Source: a virus. From it: a DNA stretch of 64,000 nucleotides. A program made the translations under genes and the position numbers. Shown here one piece after another: positions 31,633 to 40,241 of this stretch. The stretch lies in IMG/VR virus record IMGVR_UViG_3300046318_000529, positions 1 through 64,000 of that record; one strand, given 5' to 3'. A model generated the notes under the pieces. It was not told the origin of the DNA. It saw nothing but the letters and a program-made list of their open reading frames with translations, and ran no database searches. Position 1 is the stretch's first letter; each line of letters begins with the position of its first letter.

Positions 31633-32699
31633 TAAATATAGGCTCGCGGCATAGTAATATGTCGAAAAATAAATCTCTTTAATTGCTGGAAACACTTGTT
31701 AAGTGTTGACTACTAACTAGGATAGTGATAACCTAGACAGTAATAATGTCAACAATAGAGTCAATCAGCAGGTAAGAATCTTAGAAAACTCTGAACACCA
31801 GTAGGAGGATAAATGAACGAGAAAATTATAGACGGTAAGATAGTCAGAATGAGCAATAAGCACGAAGGGTATGGTTCCACTAGATGTGGGATTGTTTATT
31901 TGTGGTCAACTGAGAAAAAGGCAAGAGTGCACCTTAGGGGTGGTGGGAATTCTACACCATACCACTGCTTTAATTGCCGTAAGAATGGCAAAAACAACTC
32001 AGCCTTCGTGCATGTAGTTGTTGCGGATTGTTGGGTATTTAATGATTCCCCAGATCACAAAATAGTGGTCAACCATATTGACGGGGACAAGAACAACAAT
32101 CATTCAGAAAACCTAGAGTGGTGTACAAGGTCTCAAAACCAAAGGCACGCCTTTAGTACAGGACTATCCCCTAAAGGTGCTGATCACCCTAACTCCTACC
32201 TAGACCCTAACCAAGTCCATTTAATCTGCCAAAGACTACAAGAGGGGTGGAGGGTGAAGGACATAACAGACAGTTTTGGCGTGCCCCAGACTGTCATAAA
32301 AAAGATAAAAAGTGGTGATTCTTATATTAATATAAGAAGTTTATACATTATAGAAAACAAATTTTATTATTCACTATCTGAAAGTACAGTAAGATGGGTG
32401 TGTGAAAGGATGAAGGAAGGTCTCTCTGATAAGAAGATATCTTTAATCTCCTCTAACAAAAACTTAAGCGTTATCGAAGTAAGAAGGATACGCAATAAAA
32501 TCAGGTATAAAACTATATCTGATGAATATCTCTAAGATTAAACTCCAACGATCAGCCGAAAGGCGTAGGGCCAAGTGGCCCGAAATGGGAGACAACGTAA
32601 CAAGTAATGTTGACGTTGAAGATATGATCTGGTCTGCATGGAGACATGCAGCAGCCTTTACAGGCGGGTAATGTTTAACGCACATTATTGAACAAAACG
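31633..32699 (+). mobile_element. Group I intron in tape measure gene
   Basis: Intron of 1067 nt. Exon 1 ends GAGCT, which pairs with intron GGCTC (31641-31645), giving the required U-G at the splice site (P1). Core elements: P AATTGCTGGAAA (31681), Q AATCAGCAGGT (31763), P7 from GATCA (32550-32554) and TGATC (32625-32629), P8-like GGGCC-aagt-GGCCC (32568-32581), P9-like CTGCATG-gaga-CATGCAG (32634-32651). It ends in G32699. The endonuclease ORF lies in a loop between Q and R. Splicing restores the frame and the conserved protein motif. Confidence 0.85.
31813..32535 (+). CDS. Intron-encoded HNH homing endonuclease
   Basis: A 240-residue protein starting at ATG after AGGAGG. The HNH core lies near residues 70-115: VVADCWVFN, HKIVVNHIDGDKNNNHSENLEW, RSQNQRHAF. 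The C-terminal half has two helix-turn-helix-like segments (DITDSFGVPQTVIKKIKSG, and SDKKISLISSNKNLSVIEVRRI) for site recognition. It would cut intronless tape measure genes near the exon junction to spread the intron. It is within the group I intron 31633-32699, so it can be translated from the unspliced RNA. Confidence 0.88.
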   Translation: MNEKIIDGKIVRMSNKHEGYGSTRCGIVYLWSTEKKARVHLRGGGNSTPYHCFNCRKNGKNNSAFVHVVVADCWVFNDSPDHKIVVNHIDGDKNNNHSENLEWCTRSQNQRHAFSTGLSPKGADHPNSYLDPNQVHLICQRLQEGWRVKDITDSFGVPQTVIKKIKSGDSYINIRSLYIIENKFYYSLSESTVRWVCERMKEGLSDKKISLISSNKNLSVIEVRRIRNKIRYKTISDEYL

Positions 32700-33924
32700 A
32701 AAAGGTCAAATAGCTGAATCGTTACCTGGTGCTTTCAAACAAGCAGCAGATTCGATGGGTATTACGACCGCTGAACTTACTCAAAAACTTAAAGATGGTG
32801 CTTTAGACTCTAAAGAGTTCCTAGGCAATTTCTCTGTATACTTAAAAAACTCTACCGATGAAAAATTTAAAAAGATACTAGGCTCCTATGCTTTCTCTCT
32901 AAAAAGACTAAATGTAGCTAGGGAAGAGTTCATTAGAGGTATTGCAGATAACGGCGGTGAGGAAGTTTTTCAACAACTTACTGAGTTTGCTATTTACCTA
33001 CTACAAATACTTAAACCTGTTACAGCTGCACTTGCTGCTGCTTTCAAATGGTTCTCTAGGATATTCTTTGGGCCACTAGGAAGAGCGATAAAAAGGGTAA
33101 GTGATGTAATTGGGGATATGGCAGAAAACGCTGGGGAAGGCAGTAAAGAATTAAGGAAAATTAAATCTGAGCTAGCCAGCATGATAGTTGTTATGACACC
33201 TATAATTTTCATGTTTAGAAAATTCTTCCTAGGATTATTAGTTTTCGAGCTTATGGTGGCTATTTGGGATGACCTGAATATGTACATCAAGGACGGTAAG
33301 GGACTATTAGGTGAGTTCATGGATAAAATGGACGACCCTAAGTGGCGGGAAGAACACCCTATAATTGACACATTTATGACAGCATATGTGTTGTTAGGTG
33401 AACTGATAGACTCAGTTGATAAACTCTTCAAAAACCAGGAGTTCTTAGATAACCCATTAGTCAGGGCGTTTACAGATATAGAAGAAACTATTAACACAAT
33501 TATAGAACTTCTAACTAAAACTCTTCCAGCAGCATGGTCTTACTTTAAAGGTTCTTTAGGGTACGGCACTGATGAAGAAGTTGCAGATGCTCAAAAAACT
33601 AACGAAGAAAAAAGTACTCCTGAATATAGAGATAGGATAAAAGCCCAGGCTACTAAAAGGAAAGTAGGAGGTATTAATAATAGCAGTCTTCTCCCATCAA
33701 AAGAGACTCTTATTAAAGGTATTCTAGGTGACAATAAACTAGGCAACTGGGCTGTTAACACCCTTAGCGGTGAGACTCAAACTAATAAAAATGTCACTGA
33801 CATCAATATGTATGTCAAAGTAGAGGGGGCATCACAAATGGATAAGACCACAGCTAATCAGATAGCCAAGGAAGTCTCTGGCAGAGTTACTAATCAGGCG
33901 GCGTTGGCAGGAGTTCCACAATGA
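32700..33924 (+). CDS. Tape measure protein, exon 2
   Basis: Second coding part of the tape measure, beginning A AAA GGT CAA ATA GCT GAA after the intron. It encodes residues from about 650 to 1057: AESLPGAFKQAADSMGITTAELTQKLK, a hydrophobic region (about FWFSRIFFGP and IIFMFRKFFLGLLVF), and a C-terminal tail. Read alone it would start at the ATG 32755, which is only an internal Met. Hydrophobic segments in tape measures help DNA cross the inner membrane. The end overlaps the next baseplate gene by four bases. Confidence 0.85.
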
Positions 33925-34625
33925 CAAGCCCTAAATCTCTTCTCTCTCTCATCGTCTCATCTACAGCAAGTTTAGCTAATAATTTCCCTAGGGTGTCCAG
34001 CACACTCAAGGGGAATAACTCTATATTGGTTTTTGATTGTGTGCCAGAGTACACTGAATCGTACAGCAGTGACCTGTCCTCTTTCCCTATAGAGAGAGGG
34101 TCGGACATAACCGATCATGTTGTTAACAAGAACCCTGAGATACAGCTTAAAGGTATCGTCACCTCAATCTATCACAGATTAGGCAAGACATTAGTGCCAT
34201 CTATAAAAATGACTAATGGTGTATTGTCTATTAGTCAAAATAAAACACCTGGTGACTGGAAGGATGCCTACAAGACTTTGAAAGGTATGTGGGAAAGTAG
34301 GTCACTGTTGACACTAAGCTCTGTATTAGGTGAACATCAAGATCTTATAATAAAAGATTTGACTTTCCCTAAAACAGTAGACAACTTCGCTAGCCTTGAT
34401 ATAAATATTACCCTTACCAAAATAAGGACAGTGGCTACAAAAACAGGGATTGTTCCTGTGCCTGTTGGGCTTCTTAAGAAAAGTGGTGTTGAGGATTCTG
34501 GTAAAGGCCAAGGCAATGCTTCTGCTAATAGTGCGTCTGAGGATGTTAAAAAGAAGACAACGTTCACACCTTCTCAACTACAGGAGTTTAGAGATATTCT
34601 TACAAAAGGATTGCCCTTACAATGA
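33921..34625 (+). CDS. Dit-like baseplate/tail protein
   Basis: This 234-residue protein follows the tape measure. The middle section NNSILVFDCVPEYTESYSSDLSSFPIERGSDITDHVVNKNPEIQLKG fits the N-terminal domain of Dit-like proteins in small contractile tails (DxVPEY...IERGSDITDHV is the marker). It has a low-complexity Ser/Gly/Lys C-terminal tail. It would cap the tube at the baseplate. It overlaps the plug gene by four bases. Confidence 0.65.
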   Translation: MTSPKSLLSLIVSSTASLANNFPRVSSTLKGNNSILVFDCVPEYTESYSSDLSSFPIERGSDITDHVVNKNPEIQLKGIVTSIYHRLGKTLVPSIKMTNGVLSISQNKTPGDWKDAYKTLKGMWESRSLLTLSSVLGEHQDLIIKDLTFPKTVDNFASLDINITLTKIRTVATKTGIVPVPVGLLKKSGVEDSGKGQGNASANSASEDVKKKTTFTPSQLQEFRDILTKGLPLQ

Positions 34626-34954
34626 TAAAACTTACACTTTTAAATAAATACAATTACACACAATCCTTTACTTTAGATGGTATTGAGTTTAAACTTAACT
34701 TTAAATATAACTCAAGAGAGAGCCAATACTACCTGTCTCTCTTATCTTCTGATAATACAATACTTTTAAGTGGTGTTAAAATAGTTAAAGATACTCTTCT
34801 TACTGGCAGATTCAGGAAAGAAGGGTTCCCTGTTGGTGATTTCATAGCAATGTCCCCTTACATCTTTGATAAAATAGGTGAAGTGGATTTCTCCGATACC
34901 TTAGAGTTATTTTACATCACTTCAGCGGATATTGAGGAGCTAGCAAGTGCCTAA
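34622..34954 (+). CDS. Baseplate plug protein (Pam3 gp18-like)
   Basis: A 110-residue beta-rich protein located between the Dit-like and hub genes. YTQSFTLDGIEFKLNFKYNSRESQYYLSLL and later LFYIT are characteristic of the small baseplate plug family described in cyanophage Pam3-type contractile tails. It likely closes the lumen beneath the hub. Overlaps neighbours by four and eight bases. Confidence 0.65.
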   Translation: MIKLTLLNKYNYTQSFTLDGIEFKLNFKYNSRESQYYLSLLSSDNTILLSGVKIVKDTLLTGRFRKEGFPVGDFIAMSPYIFDKIGEVDFSDTLELFYITSADIEELASA

Positions 34955-35855
34955 TTTCATTCGTAAGTATGAGATGCTTATAGGAGAGGGCGGCAAGGAG
35001 GGTCTCCTTATCACCGACTTTCAAATTGAATTTGACATAAAAAAATCTTCTGACTCGAAAATGAACACAGCTTATTTTAGGATATATAACCTTAACCAAG
35101 AACATAGGCGCCAGTTACAGTCACTAGAAGCTAAGGATGGTTTTATCTTCTTTAAGGTAGGATACTCAGGTGAACCTTTAGTCCTGCTTTTCACAGGCAA
35201 TATTATCGACTACAAGGTGAAAAGGGAAGGAGCTGACATTATCACAGAGTTGCTTTGTGGTGACGGTTACTCCTATATCAGAGACTCAGTTGTTAATGTA
35301 TCTTACCCTGAGAATGTCCAACTATCTAAAGTACTCCTTGACTTAGCTAAGCTCACAGGGGCATCAATAGGGAACATTGCAGGCCTGGCCACAGGTAAAG
35401 TGTTTAAAAACGGACTTACGCTGAACGGTAAGGTTTATAATTACCTAGACACATATACCAAAACGCACAACATGACATGGGCCATCAATGATGGCATTAT
35501 CAACATCAAAGATGTTAACAGTGCATCTAGTGAGTCTGCTTTCGTTATCAGCACAAATAATGGCCTGATTGGTGTCCCTGATATTATAGGTGATAAAATA
35601 GGACGTAAGAAGGATAAAGGGCAAAAAGCTTTAGATAAAGTGAATAAAGGTGAAGCACTTGAAGATTACACACTAAAATCTGGTGTTTCTTTCCAAACAC
35701 TATTGCAACCTGAGCTAAGGCCTGATAGATTCTGTAAACTAGAATCAGTTTTCGTTAATGGTTTTTATGTAATAAAAGAAGTAGGTCACTCAGGCTCTTA
35801 TGAAGGGCAAGATTGGACTACAACAATAGAAGCTGAAAATTTGGAGCAAACGTAA
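34947..35855 (+). CDS. Baseplate hub protein (gpD-like)
   Basis: A 302-residue protein. The opening FIRKYEMLIGEGGKEGLLITDFQIEFDIKKSSDSKMNTAYFRIYNL is typical of hub proteins in small myoviruses (the F-I...KSxxSxxNxAxIxIYNL pattern). Later segments SKVLLDLAKLTG and TYTKTHNMTWAINDGIINI complete the family pattern. It forms the trimeric ring carrying the spike. Its stop overlaps the spike gene start. Confidence 0.75.
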   Translation: MPNFIRKYEMLIGEGGKEGLLITDFQIEFDIKKSSDSKMNTAYFRIYNLNQEHRRQLQSLEAKDGFIFFKVGYSGEPLVLLFTGNIIDYKVKREGADIITELLCGDGYSYIRDSVVNVSYPENVQLSKVLLDLAKLTGASIGNIAGLATGKVFKNGLTLNGKVYNYLDTYTKTHNMTWAINDGIINIKDVNSASSESAFVISTNNGLIGVPDIIGDKIGRKKDKGQKALDKVNKGEALEDYTLKSGVSFQTLLQPELRPDRFCKLESVFVNGFYVIKEVGHSGSYEGQDWTTTIEAENLEQT

Positions 35856-36700
35856 TGGCGAAGGAAGTATCACTATCTGAGGTAATCAAGCACTACCTGA
35901 GTAATTTCTCTGAACACTTAAGGACAGCCTTGCCTGCCACAATAGTGACATATGACCCTGCCACACAAAAAGCATCTGTTCAGCCTATGAACCATCGTTT
36001 AGATAGTGATGGGACACTCCACAAGCCCTCAGTGATGTATGGTATACCTATCATGTTCCCATCATCAGGAACAGGCATCCTAAGCTTCCCTATCAAGCCT
36101 GGCGACCCTGTTTTATTGATAATATCAGACAGGAGTATAGACAATTACACCTACAGTGAAGGCATTGTTCCTGTAGACCCTACAGACAGGAAGACACACG
36201 ACCTCAGTGATGCCATTGCAATACCTGGCTTCTACCCTTACAGGAAGGCACTAGGCATCCACTCAGAGGATGTTGTGTTGCGGATGAATGCTATTGAGAA
36301 CAATGCACAAAACCCTGGTGAGAACAGCCTACACTTACTCCCTATTGGCAAAACAGATGCTGTTGTGATAAACGCTAACCAATATAACGGTAACTATAGT
36401 GTTATTAAAATATTGCAGAATGGCGATATTAATATTGATACTTTACAAGGCACAAATATCTTGCTAAACCAAGCAGGAGATGTTACAGTTAACAGCCCTA
36501 CTAAGGTAGTGGTTAATTCTGGCGCAAACACTGAGGTAAATGCTGGCGGTGATTGTAAAATCGTAGCAGATGGGCAAGTTACTCTAGAGGGAAGTGGAGG
36601 TGGGGTTGTTGCTGGGATTATAAATGGACTCTCAATTAACGAATTGACAGGGTTACCTTTTGCTGACCCTTCCTCTAATGTTTTTAACACAAAAGGTTGA
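35855..36700 (+). CDS. Baseplate central spike (gp138/gpV-like)
   Basis: A 281-residue protein with the OB-fold N-terminal domain of phage spikes: LPATIVTYDPATQKASVQPMNHR, then GIPIMFPSSGTGILSFPIKPGDPVLLIISDRSID. The C-terminal half is a repetitive beta-helix-like region (VTVNSPTKVVVNSGANTEVNAGGDCKIVADGQVTLEG). Trimers pierce the outer membrane. The tip lacks an obvious HxH metal site in what I can see. Confidence 0.8.
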   Translation: MAKEVSLSEVIKHYLSNFSEHLRTALPATIVTYDPATQKASVQPMNHRLDSDGTLHKPSVMYGIPIMFPSSGTGILSFPIKPGDPVLLIISDRSIDNYTYSEGIVPVDPTDRKTHDLSDAIAIPGFYPYRKALGIHSEDVVLRMNAIENNAQNPGENSLHLLPIGKTDAVVINANQYNGNYSVIKILQNGDINIDTLQGTNILLNQAGDVTVNSPTKVVVNSGANTEVNAGGDCKIVADGQVTLEGSGGGVVAGIINGLSINELTGLPFADPSSNVFNTKG

Positions 36701-36763
36701 ATTTGGTTTGTATGGTTAAAGATCTGACAGGTGAAAAGAATACTACTATATAAAGAGGAACGT

Positions 36764-36946
36764 ATGGCACTATCCACATCAATTATTAAGTCAGCCATCA
36801 TGTCGTCAATGGTTTCTAGGGGTTTTAACCCTAGTGCTGGCCTTTATGGAGAACAGTACATAGAGGCTTTGGCTGAGGGCATTTACATAGCGATAACAAC
36901 CTCAGCAACAGTAACTGACGAGACATCCACCTGGCCTGTCCAGTAA
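36764..36946 (+). CDS. Small baseplate-module protein, 60 aa
   Basis: From the ATG at 36764 (AGAGGAA upstream) the product is 60 residues: helical, with SIIKSAIMSSMVSRGFNPSAGLYGEQYIEALAEGI as main body. Not recognised. It sits between the spike and gp25-like genes. The 63-bp gap before it has no other feature. Confidence 0.55.
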   Translation: MALSTSIIKSAIMSSMVSRGFNPSAGLYGEQYIEALAEGIYIAITTSATVTDETSTWPVQ

Positions 36947-36963
36947 CAATAAGGACAACTAAC

Positions 36964-37365
36964 ATGGCTAGAGACCTACTTCTTAACTTAGAAACACACG
37001 ACCTAGATTTAACTAACCTTCAAACAAGTTTAACAGTTGATGAAGATGGCCAGTCCTTGCAACAAAGATTGAAGATAAACCTTCTCATAAACGTAAAAGA
37101 ATGGTTTTTCAACCAAAGTGACACTTTTGGACTACCTTACCTAAGAAGCTCTAGTGACCAGTTCCAACAGTTTATTCTGTCTGACAAGACAAACGACATA
37201 TCTATTATTGATGCCATTTTCAAAGAGCACATTCTAAAGGTGGAAGGTGTATCTCAGTTGCTAGAGTACTCTTCAAACTTCGACAAGGCAACACGTACTT
37301 ATAATTTCAACTTCACAGTATCCGATATAAACGGGTCACTGGTCAATTTATCATTGGTGGCTTGA
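36964..37365 (+). CDS. Baseplate wedge protein, gp25-like
   Basis: This 133-residue protein matches the gp25/W-like family by segments QSLQQRLKINLLINVKEWFFNQSDTFGLPY and the strand-rich C-terminus (RTYNFNFTVSDINGSLVNLSL). gp25-like proteins join the sheath to the baseplate wedge and belong to the contractile injection machinery core. Position directly before the gpJ-like gene supports this. Confidence 0.75.
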   Translation: MARDLLLNLETHDLDLTNLQTSLTVDEDGQSLQQRLKINLLINVKEWFFNQSDTFGLPYLRSSSDQFQQFILSDKTNDISIIDAIFKEHILKVEGVSQLLEYSSNFDKATRTYNFNFTVSDINGSLVNLSLVA

Positions 37366-37366
37366 T

Positions 37367-38809
37367 ATGGCAGGATTACTTTCTACAGGCTTAGTCATAA
37401 AAAATTATGACGAAATAATAGCAGAGATTAAAGAAGATTTAAAAATCAACCTAGGGTCAGGCCTCAATGTGAGCGATGACTCTGTTATCATGCAAATACT
37501 TAAGCCTGAAGCTTTACAGATATCAGAACTGTGGGAAGCCTTACAGGCCATCTATAACTCTACAGACCCTGATACAGCTTCAGATGAGGCTCTCGAAAGG
37601 TCTGCCAACATTATAGGTGTGCCTAGGCTACAAGCCACTAAATCTGTTGTAGAGGTGATGAACACAGGTGACCACAACACAGTAATTCCTATTAATTCTG
37701 TGGTAGAGGTAGATGGAACAGGAAGCAGGTTTGTTAATAGTGATCCTTACACCCTAGATCTCACCAATATACAAATATTAACTATCGAGTTCACAACTGT
37801 ATCAAACAACGCAACATACACTGTGACCGTAGATGCTACACCTTTAAACTATTTATCTGACGGCTCAGCAACAGCGGCAGAGATAGCAGCTGGTATTACC
37901 TCTGCGATAAACCTGTCATCTTTGACTGTTACAGCTACTGTTATCACAGGTAATAAAGTACAAATAACTGCTGATAGTAGTCTTGTTGACCACTCATATG
38001 TTTTATCGGCTGGTATAACCCCCAGAAAAGTGACTAAAAGGGCAACCTTTCAAGCAGATGTCACTGGTGTTATTAGGGCACCAGCATCTACCCTCAATAA
38101 GATAATCACACCTGTTAGTGGTTGGGATAGTGTATACAACCCTCTTGATGCTGTTTTAGGTAGAGATATTGAGACTGACACTTCTTTCAGAGTCAGAAGA
38201 AAAGCATCTTTATCTTTAGCAGGAGCCAGCACATTGCCAGCGATAAGGGCGGCTCTATTAGCTATCAATGCTGTTACCGCAGTTGTAGTAAAAGAGAACG
38301 ACACAGATGTCATAGATTTACAAGGAAGGCCCCCTCATTCCTTTGAGGCTATTGTCCTTGGCGGTACAGATGCCCAGATCGCAGAAGTGATATGGGAAGA
38401 TAAGCCATTAGGCATAAAGACGTATGGTTCTACAACCTACACCCACCTCGATGAGCAGAATTTCCCTAGGGACATCAATTTCTCTAGGCCGACAGAGATT
38501 TACCTCCACGTAAAAATAGAGTACACCTTAAATAGTGAGGAACTCTTCCCATCAGGTGGTGAAGCAGCTATAGCTGCCTCTGTATTGGTGACAGGTAAAA
38601 CCTTATCTATCGGTGATAATGTGATACCTAAAAGGTTTGTTGGCCCTATATACACAGCTGTACAAGGCATAGAAGACCTTATAGTGAGTATTGCTACCAG
38701 TGCAACACCTCTAGGGCCTCCTGGTGCCTTTTCACAAGTGACATTGGCTATAGGAGACACAGAGTTGTCATCTTTTGATAGCGGCAGAATAACAGTAGAT
38801 CTAATTTAA
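37367..38809 (+). CDS. Baseplate J-like protein
   Basis: A 480-residue protein with the baseplate J order: ALERSANIIGVPR near residue 82, GVIRAPASTLNKIITPVSGWDSV near 240, DTSFRVRRKASLSL near 270, ending in a C-terminal strand-rich domain. Residues 140-235 form an Ala/Thr-rich inserted domain (NATYTVTVDATPLNYLSDGSA) resembling the sheath insertion. It joins wedges into the ring. Confidence 0.8.
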   Translation: MAGLLSTGLVIKNYDEIIAEIKEDLKINLGSGLNVSDDSVIMQILKPEALQISELWEALQAIYNSTDPDTASDEALERSANIIGVPRLQATKSVVEVMNTGDHNTVIPINSVVEVDGTGSRFVNSDPYTLDLTNIQILTIEFTTVSNNATYTVTVDATPLNYLSDGSATAAEIAAGITSAINLSSLTVTATVITGNKVQITADSSLVDHSYVLSAGITPRKVTKRATFQADVTGVIRAPASTLNKIITPVSGWDSVYNPLDAVLGRDIETDTSFRVRRKASLSLAGASTLPAIRAALLAINAVTAVVVKENDTDVIDLQGRPPHSFEAIVLGGTDAQIAEVIWEDKPLGIKTYGSTTYTHLDEQNFPRDINFSRPTEIYLHVKIEYTLNSEELFPSGGEAAIAASVLVTGKTLSIGDNVIPKRFVGPIYTAVQGIEDLIVSIATSATPLGPPGAFSQVTLAIGDTELSSFDSGRITVDLI

Positions 38810-38821
38810 AGTAGGTAAAAG

Positions 38822-39421
38822 ATGAGTGAGAGTTATGAGAAAATAACAGACCATGCTGAAAGGGCAAAAGGTTTGATGTTGAGTCAGTTTTCAGACTCCA
38901 CTCTACTTAAAGCTGTCCAGGATGTTGTTTGTAGACAAATACAAGATATAGAGAATGTTATTTTTGATGTTATGTTGAAAAACAATAACATAGATTTAGG
39001 AGAAGGTGTCCAACTTGACCTGCTAGGTAAAATAGTCAACAGGAAAAGAAATGGCTTCTCAGATGATGACTATAAAGACCTTCTAAGATTGCAGATAGCG
39101 ATAAACAATTCAAAAGGTAACCCTGAGCCTATAACCTCTACGATACAGAAGATAACTGGCTCTACTTTTATTCAAGTGCAGGAAAACTTCCCTGCCGCGA
39201 TAGATTTCATCATAGGTGACGCTAACATTAACCCAGACCTCCTACCTCTTATCGAGGAAGTAGCATCCGCTGGGGTTAATGTGAACATACTAGCTATAAA
39301 TTCCTTTGATGGAGATGTGTTCGCGTTTGAGGGGTACCCTGAAGATATTTTTGCACTAGGGTTTGGTGATATAGACGACCCTTTGCTAGGTGGAAGGTTT
39401 GCTAGTTTAATAGAAGTGTGA
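38822..39421 (+). CDS. Baseplate/tail protein (DUF2612-like)
   Basis: This 199-residue protein contains the segments GVQLDLLGKIVNRKRNGFSDDDYKDLLRLQIAINNSKGNPEPI that mark DUF2612/tail protein I-like wedge proteins linking fibres to the baseplate. The C-terminal part is acidic. Position after gpJ-like and before the fibre supports the call. An HNH gene is inserted immediately downstream. Confidence 0.75.
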   Translation: MSESYEKITDHAERAKGLMLSQFSDSTLLKAVQDVVCRQIQDIENVIFDVMLKNNNIDLGEGVQLDLLGKIVNRKRNGFSDDDYKDLLRLQIAINNSKGNPEPITSTIQKITGSTFIQVQENFPAAIDFIIGDANINPDLLPLIEEVASAGVNVNILAINSFDGDVFAFEGYPEDIFALGFGDIDDPLLGGRFASLIEV

Positions 39422-39431
39422 TGAGGGTTAA

Positions 39432-40241
39432 ATGGAAGACTTGAGGGGCTTGAGGTTTGGTAGCAGGGTGGTGACAAACACTCCCTCTGTGATGTTTGGC
39501 AACCAAAGAAAATACCAGTGCCTGTGCGATTGTGGTTACTCTTCTTGGGTTTTAGCTAATAACCTTAAAAGAAAGGAGTATAAAAGTTGTGTTAAGTGTC
39601 GAGAGAGAAAACCTCCAATACCATTATACGGCATGAAGGTAGGTAAAAAACAGATAGTAAGTGAAGTGCCAAATAAGATAGGAAGAAGGGTTTTATGGAC
39701 ATATCTTTGTGATTGTGGCTACCAAGGTGTAACTAACTCCCACAAATTCCTTAAAAACACAAATAAAGATTGCCCAAGCTGTTCAGGGATTTTAAGTAAA
39801 GGTGAAGATGCCGCTAATAAATCTCCTTTATGGAGAAGATGGGACAGTATTAAATCTAGGTGCTACAACCTTAACTCTCCTAACTATAAATACTACGGAG
39901 GTAGAGGGATCACTCTTGAAGAGTATTTACATGATTTTAGGAATTTTGAAAAATGGGTAATAGAGAATTTAGGGCCACCTCAAAAAGGGTTGAGTTTAGA
40001 TAGGGTGGATAATGAGAAAGGATATCAACGAGGGAATTTAAGATGGGCCACAGGAACTGAACAAAACCTTAATAGAAGGAGAGGTTTCTTTACCTTAATC
40101 CCAACCTCAGACGGGAAAGACATCACTGTAAGGGAGTATGCAAGCCTCCATTCCCTAACAGCCCAAACAGTAAGGTATAAAATGAAAATAGGCGAGATAA
40201 GCTTTAAACAACCCACACTAGGAGAAGGTAAATGCCACTAA
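39432..40241 (+). CDS. Free-standing HNH homing endonuclease
   Basis: This 269-residue protein has two zinc-ribbon-like CxCDCG...CxxC blocks in the N-terminal half (CLCDCGY, SCVKCRE; LCDCGYQ, CPSCSG). The HNH-type core follows: KYYGGRGI, then GLSLDRVDNEKGYQRGNLRWAT and EQNLNRRR. It lies between the DUF2612-like wedge and the fibre gene; its last 10 bases overlap the fibre start, so the insertion supplies the fibre's ribosome site. Typical mobile endonuclease sitting next to conserved or diversifying genes; the C-terminal domain (about 215-269) probably binds DNA. Confidence 0.85.
   Translation: MEDLRGLRFGSRVVTNTPSVMFGNQRKYQCLCDCGYSSWVLANNLKRKEYKSCVKCRERKPPIPLYGMKVGKKQIVSEVPNKIGRRVLWTYLCDCGYQGVTNSHKFLKNTNKDCPSCSGILSKGEDAANKSPLWRRWDSIKSRCYNLNSPNYKYYGGRGITLEEYLHDFRNFEKWVIENLGPPQKGLSLDRVDNEKGYQRGNLRWATGTEQNLNRRRGFFTLIPTSDGKDITVREYASLHSLTAQTVRYKMKIGEISFKQPTLGEGKCH

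Noticed and set aside
31633-31654. Tape measure gene as a frameshifted pseudogene
   Set aside because: The stop lies in a well-formed group I intron; splicing restores an intact 1057-aa protein.
32994-33497. 167-aa antisense ORF in the tape measure gene
   Set aside because: It mirrors the coding frame on the other strand, has no ribosome site and a Ser/Ile-rich shadow composition.
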